A stretch of 64,000 bases of DNA, taken from NCBI GenBank assembly GCA_949316495.1, contig OX439010.1:563001-627000 (forward strand). The letters are read 5' to 3'. Below the pieces are notes generated by a model. The model did no database searches, was not told the origin of the DNA, and saw nothing but the letters and a program-made list of their open reading frames with translations. The stretch comes from Amphiduros pacificus. Its lineage: Eukaryota; Annelida; Polychaeta; Phyllodocida; Hesionidae. This document shows positions 38,634 to 51,737 of this stretch, piece after piece (within the stretch, counting starts at the first letter, position 1; the number at the start of each line of letters is the position of its first letter). A program made the position numbers and the translations under genes.

Positions 38634-41600
38634 TTGATCATCGGCATGTCAGAAATCGATTGGGTGGCTCCGAAATTTTTTTCTAAAGTGCATCTCACCC
38701 CATTCCACATTTCTGATCTGTTTGGAGAAAGCAGTGATCAGCATGCATATATGAAAAATTCAAAACCAATATTTCGCCCTTTTTCGAGTTATCGTTGATC
38801 ATCGGCACGTCAGAAATCGATTGGGTGGCTCCGAAATTTTGTTCTAAAGTGCATCTCACCCCATTCCACATTTCTGATCTGTTTGGAGAAAGCAGTGATC
38901 AGCATGCATATATGAAAAATTCAAAACCAATATTTCGCCCTTTTTCGAGTTACCGTTGATCATCGGCACGTCAGAAATCGATTGGGTGGCTCCGAAAAAA
39001 TTTTCTAAAGTGCATCTCACCCAATTCCACATTTATGATATGTTTGGAGAAAGCAGTGATCAGTATGCATATATGAAAAATTCAAAACCAATATTTCGCC
39101 CCTTTTTCGAGTTACCGTTGATCATCGGCATGTCAGAAATCGATTGGGTGGCTCCGAAATTTTGTTCTAAAGTGCATCTCACCCCATTCCACTTTTATGA
39201 TCTGTTTGGAGAAAGCAGTGATCAGTATGCATATACGAAAAATTCAAAACCAATATTTCGCCCCTTTTTCGAGTTACCGTTGATCATCGGCATCTCAGAA
39301 ATCGATTGGGTGGCTCCGAAATTTTGTTCTAAAGTGCATCTCACCCCATTCCACATTTATGATCTGTTTGGAGAAAGCAGTGATCAGTATGCATATATGA
39401 AAAATTCAAAACCAATATTTCGCCCCTTTTTCAAGTTACCGTTGATCATCGGCATGTCAGAAATCGATTGGGTGGCTCCGAAATTTTGTTCTAAAGTGCA
39501 TCTCACCCCATTCCACATTTCTGATCTGTTTGGAGAAAGCAGTGATCAGCATGCATATATGAAAAATTCAAAACCAATATTTCGCCCTTTTTCGAGTTAC
39601 CATTGATCATCGGCACGTCAGAAATCGATTGGGTGGCTCCGAAATTTTTTTCTAAAGTGCAACTCACCCCATTCCATATTTATGATCTGTTTGGAGAAAG
39701 CAGTGATCAGCATGCATATATGAAAAATTCAAAACCAATATTTCGCCCCTTTTTCGAGTTACCGTTGATCATCGGAACGTCAGAAATCGATTGGGTGGCT
39801 CCAATATCTTTTTCTAAAGTGCATCTCACCCCATGTCACATTTCTGATCTGTTTGGAGAAAGCAGTGATCAGTATGCATATATGAAAAATTCAAAACCAA
39901 TATTTCGCCCCTTTTTCGAGTTACCGTTGATCATCGGCACGTCAGAAATCGATTGGGTGGCTCCGAAATCTTTTTCTAAAGTGCATCTCACCCCATTCCA
40001 CATTTATGATCTGTTTGGAGAAAGCAGTGATCAGTATGCATATATGAAAAATTCAAAACCAATATTTCGCCCCTTTTTCGAGTTACCGTTGATCATCGGA
40101 ACGTCAGAAATCGATTGGGTGGCTCCGAAATTTTTTTCTAAAGTGCATCTCACCCCATTCCACATTTCTGATCTGTTTGGAGACTGCAGTGTTCAGCATT
40201 CATATATGAAAAATTCAAAACCAATATTTCGCCCCTTTTTCGAGTTACCGTTGATCATCGGAACGTCAGAAATCGATGGGGTGGCTCCGAAAATTTGTTC
40301 TAAAGTGCATCTCACCCCATTCCACATTTCTGATCTGTTTGGAGAAAGCAGTGATCAGTATGCATATATGAAAAATTCAAAACCAATATTTCGCCCCTTT
40401 TTAGAGTTACCGTTGATCATCGGAACGTCAGAAATCGATTGGGTGGCTCCGAAATTTTTTTCTAAAGTGCATCTCACCCCATTCCACATTTCTGATCTGT
40501 TTGGAGAAAGCAGTGATCAGTATGCATATATGAAAAATTCAAAACCAATATTTCGCCCCTTTTTTGAGTTACCGTTGATCATCGGCACGTCAGAAATCGA
40601 TTGGGTGGCTCCGAAATTTTTTTCTAAAGTGCATCTCACCCCATTCCACATTACTGATCTGTTTGGAGAAAGCAGTGATCAGCATGCATATATGAAAAAT
40701 TCAAAACCAATATTTCGCCCTTTTTCAAGTTACCGTTGATCATCGGCACGTCAGAAATCGATTGGGTGGCTCCGAAATTTTTTTCTAAAGTGCATCTCAC
40801 CCCATTCCACATTTCTGATCTGTTTGGAGAAAGCAGTGATCAGCATGCATATATGAAAAATTCAAAACCAATATTTCGCCCTTTTTCAAGTTACCGTTGA
40901 TCATCGGCACGTCAGAAATCGATTGGGTGGCTCCAAAATTTTTTTCTAAAGTGTATCTCACCCCATTCCACATTTCTGATCTGTTTGGAGAAAGCAGTGA
41001 TCAGTGTGCATATATGAAAAATTCAAAACAAATATTTCGCCCCTTTTCCGAGTTACCGTTGATCATCGGCACGTCAGAAATCGATTGGGTGGCTCCCAAA
41101 TTTTTTTCTAAAGTGCAACTCACCCCATTCCATATTTATGATCTGTTTGGAGAAAGCAGTGATCAGCATGCATATATGAAAAATTCAAAACCAATATTTC
41201 GCCCCTTTTTCGAGTTACCGTTGATCATCGGCACGTCAGAAATCGATTGGGTGGCTCCGAAATTTTTTTTTTAAGTGCATCTCACCCCATTCCACATTTC
41301 TGATCTGTTTGGAGAAAGCAGTGATCAGGATGCATATATGAAAAATTCAAAACCAATATTTCGCCCTTTTTTGAGTTACCGTTGATCATCGGCACGTCAG
41401 AAATCGATTGTGTGGCTCCGAAATTTTTTTGTAAAGTGCATCTCACCCCATTCCACATTTCTGATCTGTTTGGAGAAAGCAGTGATCAGCATGCATATAT
41501 GAAAAATTCAAAACCAATATTTCACCCCTTTTTCGAGCTACCGTTGATCATCATCACGTCAGAAATGGATTGGGTGGCTCCGAAATTTGTTTCTAAAGTG

Positions 41601-42676
41601 CATCTCACCCCATTCCACATTTCTGATCTGTTTGGAGAAAGCAGTGATCAGCATGCATATATGAAAAATTCAAAACCAATATTTCGCCCCTTTTTCGAGT
41701 TACCGTTGATCATCGGCACGTCAGAAATCGATTGGGTGGCTCCGAAATCTTTTTCTAAAGTGCATCTCACCCCATTCCACATTTCTGATCTGTTTGGAGA
41801 CTGCAGTGTTCAGCATTCATATATGAAAAATTCAAAACCAATATTTCGCCCCTTTTTCGAGTTACCGTTGATCATCGGAACGTCAGAAATCGATTGGGTG
41901 GCTCCGAAAATTTGTTCTAAAGTGCATCTCACCCCATTCCACATTTATGATCTGTTTGGAGAAAGCAGTGATCAGTATGCATATATGAAAAATTCAAAAC
42001 CAATATTTCGCCCCTTTTTCGAGTTACCGTTGATCATCGGAACGTCAGAAATCGATTGGGTGGCTCCGATATCTTTTTCTAAAGTGCATCTCACCCCATG
42101 TCACATTTCTGATCTGTTTGGAGAAAGCAGTGATCAGTATGCATATATGAAAAATTCAAAACCAATATTTCGCCCCTTTTTCGAGTTACCGTTGATCATC
42201 GGCACGTCAGAAATCGATTGGGTGGCTCCGAAATCTTTTTCTAAAGTGCATCTCACCCCATGTCACATTTCTGATCTGTTTGGAGAAAGCAGTGATCAGT
42301 ATGCATATATGAAAAATTCAAAACCAATATTTCGCCCCTTTTTCGAGTTACCGTTGATCATCGGCACGTCAGAAATCGATTGGGTGGCTCCGAAATTTTT
42401 TTTTAAAGTGCATCTCACCCCATTCCACATTTCTGATCTGTTTGGAGAAAGCAGTGATCAGCATGCATATATGAAAAATTCAAAACCAATATTTCGCCCT
42501 TTTTCAAGTTACCGTTGATCATCGGCACGTCAGAAATCGATTGGGTGGCTCCGAAATTTTTTTCTAAAGTGTATCTCACCCCATTCCACATTTCTGATCC
42601 GTTTGGAGAAAGCAGTGATCAGTGTGCATATATGAAAAATTCAAAACAAATATTTCGCCCCTTTTCCGAGTTACCG

Positions 42677-43809
42677 TTGATCATGGGCACGTCAGAAATC
42701 GATTGGGTGGCTCCGAAATTTTTTTCTAAAGTGCAACTCACCCCATTCCATATTTATGATCTGTTTGGAGAAAGCAGTGATCAGCATGCATATATGAAAA
42801 ATTCAAAACCAATATTTCGCCCCTTTTTCGAGTTACCGTTGATCATCGGAACGTCAGAAATCGATTGGGTGGCTCCAATATCTTTTTCTAAAGTGCATCT
42901 CACCCCATGTCACATTTCTGATCTGTTTGGAGAAAGCAGTGATCAGTATGCATATATGAAAAATTCAAAACCAATATTTCGCCCCTTTTTTGAGTTACCG
43001 TTGATCATCGGCACGTCAGAAATCGATTGGGTGGCTCCGAAATTTTTTTCTAAAGTGCATCTCACCCCATTCCACATTACTGATCTGTTTGGAGAAAGCA
43101 GTGATCAGCATGCATATATGAAAAATTCAAAACCAATATTTCGCCCTTTTTCAAGTTACCGTTGATCATCGGCACGTCAGAAATCGATTGGGTGGCTCCG
43201 AAATCTTTTTCTAAAGTGCATCTCACCCCATTCCACATTTCTGATCTGTTTGGAGAAAGCAGTGATCAGTATGCATATATGAAAAATTCAAAACCAATAT
43301 TTCGCCCCTTTTTTGAGTTACCGTTGATCATCGGCACGTCAGAAATCGATTGGGTGGCTCCGAAATTTTTTTCTAAAGTGCATCTCACCCCATTCCACAT
43401 TACTGATCTGTTTGGAGAAAGCAGTGATCAGCATGCATATATGAAAAATTCAAAACCAATATTTCGCCCTTTTTCAAGTTACCGTTGAACATCGGCACGT
43501 CAGAAATCGATTGGGTGGCTCCCAAATTTTTTTCTAAAGTGCATCTCACCCCATTCCACATTTCTGATCTGTTTGGAGAAAGCAGTGATCAGCATGCATA
43601 TATGAAAAATTCAAAACCAATATTTCGCCCCTTTTTCGAGCTACCGTTGATCATCGGAACGTCAGAAATCGATTGGGTGGCTCCGAAAATTTGCTCTAAA
43701 GTGCATCTCACCCCATTCCACATTTATGATCTGTTTGGAGAAAGCAGTGATCAGTATGCATATATGAAAAATTCAAAACCAATATTTCCCCCCTTTTTCG
43801 AGTTACCGT
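42677..43809 (+). repeat. Seven-monomer block, copy 1 (offset 1456)
   Basis: The block matches 44133-45265. The order is VQLTPFHIYD, CHISD, HITDL, KSFSKV, HITDL, then a TTGAACATCGG monomer with CCCAAATTT, then KICSKV. The TTGAACATCGG change is rare and occurs also near 47368. The offset is nine monomers less 2 bp. After 45265 the second copy lacks the CHISD monomer found after 43809. Confidence 0.7.
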
Positions 43810-45267
43810 TGATCATCGGAACGTCAGAAATCGATTGGGTGGCTCCGATATCTTTTTCTAAAGTGCATCTCACCCCATGTCACATTTCTGATCTGTTTGG
43901 AGAAAGCAGTGATCAGTATGCATATATGAAAAATTCAAAACCAATATTTCGCCCCTTTTTCGAGTTACCGTTGATCATCGGCACGTCAGAAATCGATTGG
44001 GTGGCTCCGAAATCTTTTTCTAAAGTGCATTTCACCCCATTCAACATTTCTGATCTGTTTGGAGAAAGCAGTGATCAGTATGCATATAGGAAAAATTCAA
44101 AACCAATATTTCGCCCCCTTTTTGAGTTACCGTTGATCATTGGCACGTCAGAAATCGATTGGGTGGCTCCAAAATTTTTTTCTAAAGTGCAACTCACCCC
44201 ATTCCATATTTATGATCTGTTTGGAGAAAGCAGTGATCAGCATGCATATATGAAAAATTCAAAACCAATATTTCGCCCCTTTTTCGAGTTACCGTTGATC
44301 ATCGGAACGTCAGAAATCGATTGGGTGGCTCCAATATCTTTTTCTAAAGTGCATCTCACCCCATGTCACATTTCTGATCTGTTTGGAGAAAGCAGTGATC
44401 AGTATGCATATATGAAAAATTCAAAACCAATATTTCGCCCCTTTTTTGAGTTACCGTTGATCATCGGCACGTCAGAAATCGATTGGGTGGCTCCGAAATT
44501 TTTTTCTAAAGTGCATCTCACCCCATTCCACATTACTGATCTGTTTGGAGAAAGCAGTGATCAGCATGCATATATGAAAAATTCAAAACCAATATTTCGC
44601 CCTTTTTCAAGTTACCGTTGATCATCGGCACGTCAGAAATCGATTGGGTGGCTCCGAAATCTTTTTCTAAAGTGCATCTCACCCCATTCCACATTTCTGA
44701 TCTGTTTGGAGAAAGCAGTGATCAGTATGCATATATGAAAAATTCAAAACCAATATTTCGCCCCTTTTTTGAGTTACCGTTGATCATCGGCACGTCAGAA
44801 ATCGATTGGGTGGCTCCGAAATTTTTTTCTAAAGTGCATCTCACCCCATTCCACATTACTGATCTGTTTGGAGAAAGCAGTGATCAGCATGCATATATGA
44901 AAAATTCAAAACCAATATTTCGCCCTTTTTCAAGTTACCGTTGAACATCGGCACGTCAGAAATCGATTGGGTGGCTCCCAAATTTTTTTCTAAAGTGCAT
45001 CTCACCCCATTCCACATTTCTGATCTGTTTGGAGAAAGCAGTGATCAGCATGCATATATGAAAAATTCAAAACCAATATTTCGCCCCTTTTTCGAGCTAC
45101 CGTTGATCATCGGAACGTCAGAAATCGATTGGGTGGCTCCGAAAATTTGCTCTAAAGTGCATCTCACCCCATTCCACATTTATGATCTGTTTGGAGAAAG
45201 CAGTGATCAGTATGCATATATGAAAAATTCAAAACCAATATTTCGCCCCTTTTTCGAGTTACCGTTG

Positions 45268-46557
45268 ATCATCGGCACGTCAGAAATCGATTGGGTGGCT
45301 CCGAAATCTTTTTCTAAAGTGCATTTCACCCCATTCAACATTTCTGATCTGTTTGGAGAAAGCAGTGATCAGTATGCATATAGGAAAAATTCAAAACCAA
45401 TATTTCGCCCCCTTTTTGAGTTACCGTTGATCATTGGCACGTCAGAAATCGATTGGGTGGCTCCGAAATTTTTTTCTAAAGTGCATCTTACCCCATTCCA
45501 CATTACTGATCTGTTTGGAGAAAGCAGTGATCAGCATGCATATATGAAAAATTCAAAACCAATATTTCGCCCTTTTTCAAGTTACCGTTGATCATCGGCA
45601 CGTCAGAAATCGATTGGGTGGCTCCGAAATTTTTTTCTAAAGTGCATCTCACCCCATTCCACATTACTGATCTGTTTGGAGAAAGCAGTGATCAGCATGC
45701 ATATATGAAAAATTCAAAACCAATATTTCGCCCTTTTTCAAGTTACCGTTGATCATCGGCACGTCAGAAATCGATTGGGTGGCTCCGAAATTTTTTTCTA
45801 AAGCGTATCTCACCCCATTCCACATTTCTGATCTGTTTGGAGAAAGCAGTGATCAGTGTGCATATATGAAAAATTCAAAACAAATATTTCGCCCCTTTTC
45901 CGAGTTACCGTTGATCATCGGCACGTCAGAAATCGATTGAGTGGCTCCCAAATTTTTTTCTAAAGTGCAACTCACCCCATTCCATATTTATGATCTGTTT
46001 GGAGAAAGCAGTGATCAGCATGCATATATGAAAAATTCAAAACCAATATTTCGCCCCTTTTTCGAGTTACCGTTGATCATCGGCACGTCAGAAATCGATT
46101 GGGTGGCTCCGAAATTTTTTTTTTAAGTGCATCTCACCCCATTCCACATTTCTGATCTGTTTGGAGAAAGCAGTGATCAGCATGCATATATGAAAAATTC
46201 AAAACCAATATTTCGCCCTTTTTTGAGTTACCGTTGATCATCGGCACGTCAGAAATCGATTGTGTGGCTCCGAAATTTTTTTGTAAAGTGCATCTCACCC
46301 CATTCCACATTTCTGATCTGTTTGGAGAAAGCAGTGATCAGCATGCATATATGAAAAATTCAAAACCAATATTTCACCCCTTTTTCGAGCTACCGTTGAT
46401 CATCATCACGTCAGAAATCGATTGGGTGGCTCCGAAATTTGTTTCTAAAGTGCATCTCACCCCATTCCACATTTCTGATCTGTTTGGAGAAAGCAGTGAT
46501 CAGCATGCATATATGAAAAATTCAAAACCAATATTTCGCCCCTTTTTCGAGTTACCG
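45268..46557 (+). repeat. Eight-monomer block, copy 1 (offset 3719)
   Basis: The block matches 48987-50276. Shared rare markers are GTGCATTTCACC with CCATTCAACATT, CATATAGGAA, GTGCATCTTACC, AAAGCGTATCTC, CCCAAATTT with GTGCAACTC, and the EIDCV / IITSEIDW pair. Copy 1 has GATTGAGTGG at about 45936, where copy 2 has GATTGGGTGG. At the right edge, copy 1 passes into a hybrid monomer (46558-46719) and copy 2 into a GDCSVQHS monomer. Confidence 0.75.
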
Positions 46558-48986
46558 TTGATCATCGGCACGTCAGAAATCGATTGGGTGGCTCCGAAAT
46601 CTTTTTCTAAAGTGTATCTCACCCCATTCCACATTTCTGATCCGTTTGGAGAAAGCAGTGATCAGTGTGCATATATGAAAAATTCAAAACAAATATTTCG
46701 CCCCTTTTCCGAGTTACCGTTGATCATGGGCACGTCAGAAATCGATTGGGTGGCTCCGAAATTTTTTTCTAAAGTGCAACTCACCCCATTCCATATTTAT
46801 GATCTGTTTGGAGAAAGCAGTGATCAGCATGCATATATGAAAAATTCAAAACCAATATTTCGCCCCTTTTTCGAGTTACCGTTGATCATCGGAACGTCAG
46901 AAATCGATTGGGTGGCTCCAATATCTTTTTCTAAAGTGCATCTCACCCCATTCCACATTACTGATCTGTTTGGAGAAAGCAGTGATCAGCATGCATATAT
47001 GAAAAATTCAAAACCAATATTTCGCCCTTTTTCAAGTTACCGTTGATCATCGGCACGTCAGAAATCGATTGGGTGGCTCCGAAATCTTTTTCTAAAGTGC
47101 ATCTCACCCCATTCCACATTTCTGATCTGTTTGGAGAAAGCAGTGATCAGTATGCATATATGAAAAATTCAAAACCAATATTTCGCCCCTTTTTTGAGTT
47201 ACCGTTGATCATCGGCACGTCAGAAATCGATTGGGTGGCTCCGAAATTTTTTTCTAAAGTGCATCTCACCCCATTCCACATTACTGATCTGTTTGGAGAA
47301 AGCAGTGATCAGCATGCATATATGAAAAATTCAAAACCAATATTTCGCCCTTTTTCAAGTTACCGTTGAACATCGGCACGTCAGAAATCGATTGGGTGGC
47401 TCCCAAATTTTTTTCTAAAGTGCATCTCACCCCATTCCACATTTCTGATCTGTTTGGATAAAGCAGTGATCAGCATGCATATATGAAAAATTCAAAACCA
47501 ATATTTCGCCCCTTTTTCGAGCTACCGTTGATCATCGGAACGTCAGAAATCGATTGGGTGGCTCCGAAAATTTGCTCTAAAGTGCATCTCACCCCATTCC
47601 ACATTTATGATCTGTTTGGAGAAAGCAGTGATCAGTATGCATATATGAAAAATTCAAAACCAATATTTCGCCCCTTTTTCGAGTTACCGTTGATCATCGG
47701 AACGTCAGAAATCGATTGGGTGGCTCCGAATTTTTTTTTTTAAGTGCATCTCACCCCATTCCACATTTCTGATCTGTTTGGAGAAAGCAGTGATCAGCAT
47801 GCATATATGAAAAATTCAAAACCAATATTTCGCCCTTTTTTGAGTTACCGTTGATCATCGGCACGTCAGAAATCGATTGTGTGGCTCCGAAATTTTTTTG
47901 TAAAGTGCATCTCACCCCATTCCACATTTCTGATCTGTTTGGAGAAAGCAGTGATCAGCATGCATATATGAAAAATTCAAAACCAATATTTCACCCCTTT
48001 TTCGAGCTACCGTTGATCATCATCACGTCAGAAATCGATTGGGTGGCTCCGAAATTTGTTTCTAAAGTGCATCTCACCCCATTCCACATTTCTGATCTGT
48101 TTGGAGAAAGCAGTGATCAGCATGCATATATGAAAAATTCAAAACCAATATTTCGCCCCTTTTTCGAGTTACCGTTGATCATCGGAACGTCAGAAATCGA
48201 TTGGGTGGCTCCAATATCTTTTTCTAAAGTGCATCTCACCCCATGTCACATTTCTGATCTGTTTGGAGAAAGCAGTGATCAGTATGCATATATGAAAAAT
48301 TCAAAACCAATATTTCGCCCCTTTTTTGAGTTACCGTTGATCATCGGCACGTCAGAAATCGATTGGGTGGCTCCGAAATTTTTTTCTAAAGTGCATCTCA
48401 CCCCATTCCACATTACTGATCTGTTTGGAGAAAGCAGTGATCAGCATGCATATATGAAAAATTCAAAACCAATATTTCGCCCTTTTTCAAGTTACCGTTG
48501 ATCATCGGCACGTCAGAAATCGATTGGGTGGCTCCGAAATCTTTTTCTAAAGTGCATCTCACCCCATTCCACATTTCTGATCTGTTTGGAGAAAGCAGTG
48601 ATCAGTATGCATATATGAAAAATTCAAAACCAATATTTCGCCCCTTTTTCGAGCTACCGTTGATCATCGGAACGTCAGAAATCGATTGGGTGGCTCCGAA
48701 AATTTGCTCTAAAGTGCATCTCACCCCATTCCACATTTATGATCTGTTTGGAGAAAGCAGTGATCAGTATGCATATATGAAAAATTCAAAACCAATATTT
48801 CGCCCCTTTTTCGAGTTACCGTTGATCATCGGAACGTCAGAAATCGATTGGGTGGCTCCGATATCTTTTTCTAAAGTGCATCTCACCCCATGTCACATTT
48901 CTGATCTGTTTGGAGAAAGCAGTGATCAGTATGCATATATGAAAAATTCAAAACCAATATTTCGCCCCTTTTTCGAGTTACCGTTG

Positions 48987-50276
48987 ATCATCGGCACGTC
49001 AGAAATCGATTGGGTGGCTCCGAAATCTTTTTCTAAAGTGCATTTCACCCCATTCAACATTTCTGATCTGTTTGGAGAAAGCAGTGATCAGTATGCATAT
49101 AGGAAAAATTCAAAACCAATATTTCGCCCCCTTTTTGAGTTACCGTTGATCATTGGCACGTCAGAAATCGATTGGGTGGCTCCGAAATTTTTTTCTAAAG
49201 TGCATCTTACCCCATTCCACATTACTGATCTGTTTGGAGAAAGCAGTGATCAGCATGCATATATGAAAAATTCAAAACCAATATTTCGCCCTTTTTCAAG
49301 TTACCGTTGATCATCGGCACGTCAGAAATCGATTGGGTGGCTCCGAAATTTTTTTCTAAAGTGCATCTCACCCCATTCCACATTACTGATCTGTTTGGAG
49401 AAAGCAGTGATCAGCATGCATATATGAAAAATTCAAAACCAATATTTCGCCCTTTTTCAAGTTACCGTTGATCATCGGCACGTCAGAAATCGATTGGGTG
49501 GCTCCGAAATTTTTTTCTAAAGCGTATCTCACCCCATTCCACATTTCTGATCTGTTTGGAGAAAGCAGTGATCAGTGTGCATATATGAAAAATTCAAAAC
49601 AAATATTTCGCCCCTTTTCCGAGTTACCGTTGATCATCGGCACGTCAGAAATCGATTGGGTGGCTCCCAAATTTTTTTCTAAAGTGCAACTCACCCCATT
49701 CCATATTTATGATCTGTTTGGAGAAAGCAGTGATCAGCATGCATATATGAAAAATTCAAAACCAATATTTCGCCCCTTTTTTGAGTTACCGTTGATCATC
49801 GGCACGTCAGAAATCGATTGGGTGGCTCCGAAAATTTTTTTTTAAGTGCATCTCACCCCATTCCACATTTCTGATCTGTTTGGAGAAAGCAGTGATCAGC
49901 ATGCATATATGAAAAATTCAAAACCAATATTTCGCCCTTTTTTGAGTTACCGTTGATCATCGGCACGTCAGAAATCGATTGTGTGGCTCCGAAATTTTTT
50001 TGTAAAGTGCATCTCACCCCATTCCACATTTCTGATCTGTTTGGAGAAAGCAGTGATCAGCATGCATATATGAAAAATTCAAAACCAATATTTCACCCCT
50101 TTTTCGAGCTACCGTTGATCATCATCACGTCAGAAATCGATTGGGTGGCTCCGAAATTTGTTTCTAAAGTGCATCTCACCCCATTCCACATTTCTGATCT
50201 GTTTGGAGAAAGCAGTGATCAGCATGCATATATGAAAAATTCAAAACCAATATTTCGCCCCTTTTTCGAGTTACCG
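48987..50276 (+). repeat. Eight-monomer block, copy 2 (offset 3719)
   Basis: This is the partner of 45268-46557, with the same rare markers. Differences are GATTGGGTGG in place of GATTGAGTGG, CCTTTTTTGAG in place of CCTTTTTCGAG near 49770, and AAAATTTTTTTTTAAG near 49830. The EIDCV / IITSEIDW pair at its right end is one of four such pairs (41382, 46234, 47851 and 49953). Confidence 0.7.
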
Positions 50277-51737
50277 TTGATCATCGGCACGTCAGAAATC
50301 GATTGGGTGGCTCCGAAATCTTTTTCTAAAGTGCATCTCACCCCATTCCACATTTCTGATCTGTTTGGAGACTGCAGTGTTCAGCATTCATATAGGAAAA
50401 ATTCAAAACCAATATTTCGCCCCTTTTTCGAGTTACCGTTGATCATCGGAACGTCAGAAATCGATTGGGTGGCTCCGAAAATTTGTTCTAAAGTGCATCT
50501 CACCCCATTCCACATTTATGATCTGTTTGGAGAAAGCAGTGATCAGTATGCATATATGAAAAATTCAAAACCAATATTTCGCCCCTTTTTCGAGTTACCG
50601 TTGATCATCGGAACGTCAGAAATCGATTGGGTGGCTCCGATATCTTTTTCTAAAGTGCATCTCACCCCATGTCACATTTCTGATCTGTTTGGAGAAAGCA
50701 GTGATCAGTATGCATATATGAAAAATTCAAAACCAATATTTCGCCCCTTTTTCGAGTTACCGTTGATCATCGGCACGTCAGAAATCGATTGGGTGGCTCC
50801 GAAATCTTTTTCTAAAGTGCATCTCACCCCATTCCACATTTCTGATCTGTTTGGAGAAAGCAGTGATCAGTATGCATATATGAAAAATTCAAAACCAATA
50901 TTTCGCCCCTTTTTCGAGTTACCGTTGATCATCGGCACGTCAGAAATCGATTGGGTGGCTCCGAAATTTTTTTCTAAAGTGTATCTCACCCCATTCCACA
51001 TTTCTGATCCGTTTGGAGAAAGCAGTGATCAGTGTGCATATATGAAAAATTCAAAACAAATATTTCGCCCCTTTTCCGAGTTACCGTTGATCATGGGCAC
51101 GTCAGAAATCGATTGGGTGGCTCCGAAATTTTTTTCTAAAGTGCAACTCACCCCATTCCATATTTATGATCTGTTTGGAGAAAGCAGTGATCAGCATGCA
51201 TATATGAAAAATTCAAAACCAATATTTCGCCCCTTTTTCGAGTTGCCGTTGATCATCGGAACGTCAGAAATCGATTGGGTGGCTCCAATATCTTTTTCTA
51301 AAGTGCATCTCACCCCATGTCACATTTCTGATCTGTTTGGAGAAAGCAGTGATCAGTATGCATATATGAAAAATTCAAAACCAATATTTCGCCCCTTTTT
51401 CGAGTTACCGTTGATCATCGGCACGTCAGAAATCGATTGGGTGGCTCCGAAATCTTTTTCTAAAGTGCATCTCACCCCATTCCACATTTCTGATCTGTTT
51501 GGAGAAAGCAGTGATCAGTATGCATATATGAAAAATTCAAAACCAATATTTCGCCCCTTTTTTGAGTTACCGTTGATCATCGGAACGTCAGAAATCGATT
51601 GGGTGGCTCCGAAATTTTTTTCTAAAGTGCATCTCACCCCATTCCACATTACTGATCTGTTTGGAGAAAGCAGTGATCAGCATGCATATATGAAAAATTC
51701 AAAACCAATATTTCGCCCTTTTTCAAGTTACCGTTGA
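49953..51737 (+). other. Longest stop-free frame in the satellite (594 codons); not a gene
   Basis: Eleven consecutive monomers of exactly 162 bp keep one frame open for 594 codons. It starts at the TTG of the GTTGATCATC motif and ends at TGA in the same motif, after a monomer that lost one base in the C4T5 stretch. The translation is eleven 54-residue repeats (IIGTSEIDWVAPK and so on). I reject it as coding. Substitutions between monomers mostly change the amino acid, other copies in the same frame carry stops or single-base deletions, and the start is shared by every monomer. No signal peptide, membrane segment or known domain was recognised. Confidence 0.75.

Larger units (their letters stand above)
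30250..39600 (+). repeat. Array domain B: DKFG, NSRQ and KKFSKV monomer variants
   Basis: From about 30.25 kb the variant set changes. New forms have GATAAGTTTGG (DKFG), AATTCGAGACAAAT (NSRQ), GATATCTTTTTC in the T tract, CGCCACTTTTCGAG at the monomer end, and AAAAAATTTTCT (KKFSKV). The domain contains five copies of an 809-bp five-monomer unit, three of them in tandem. The first monomers at 30.25-30.4 kb carry private changes (GTGGTTCCG, ATTACACATTT), which suggest a seam. Confidence 0.7.
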
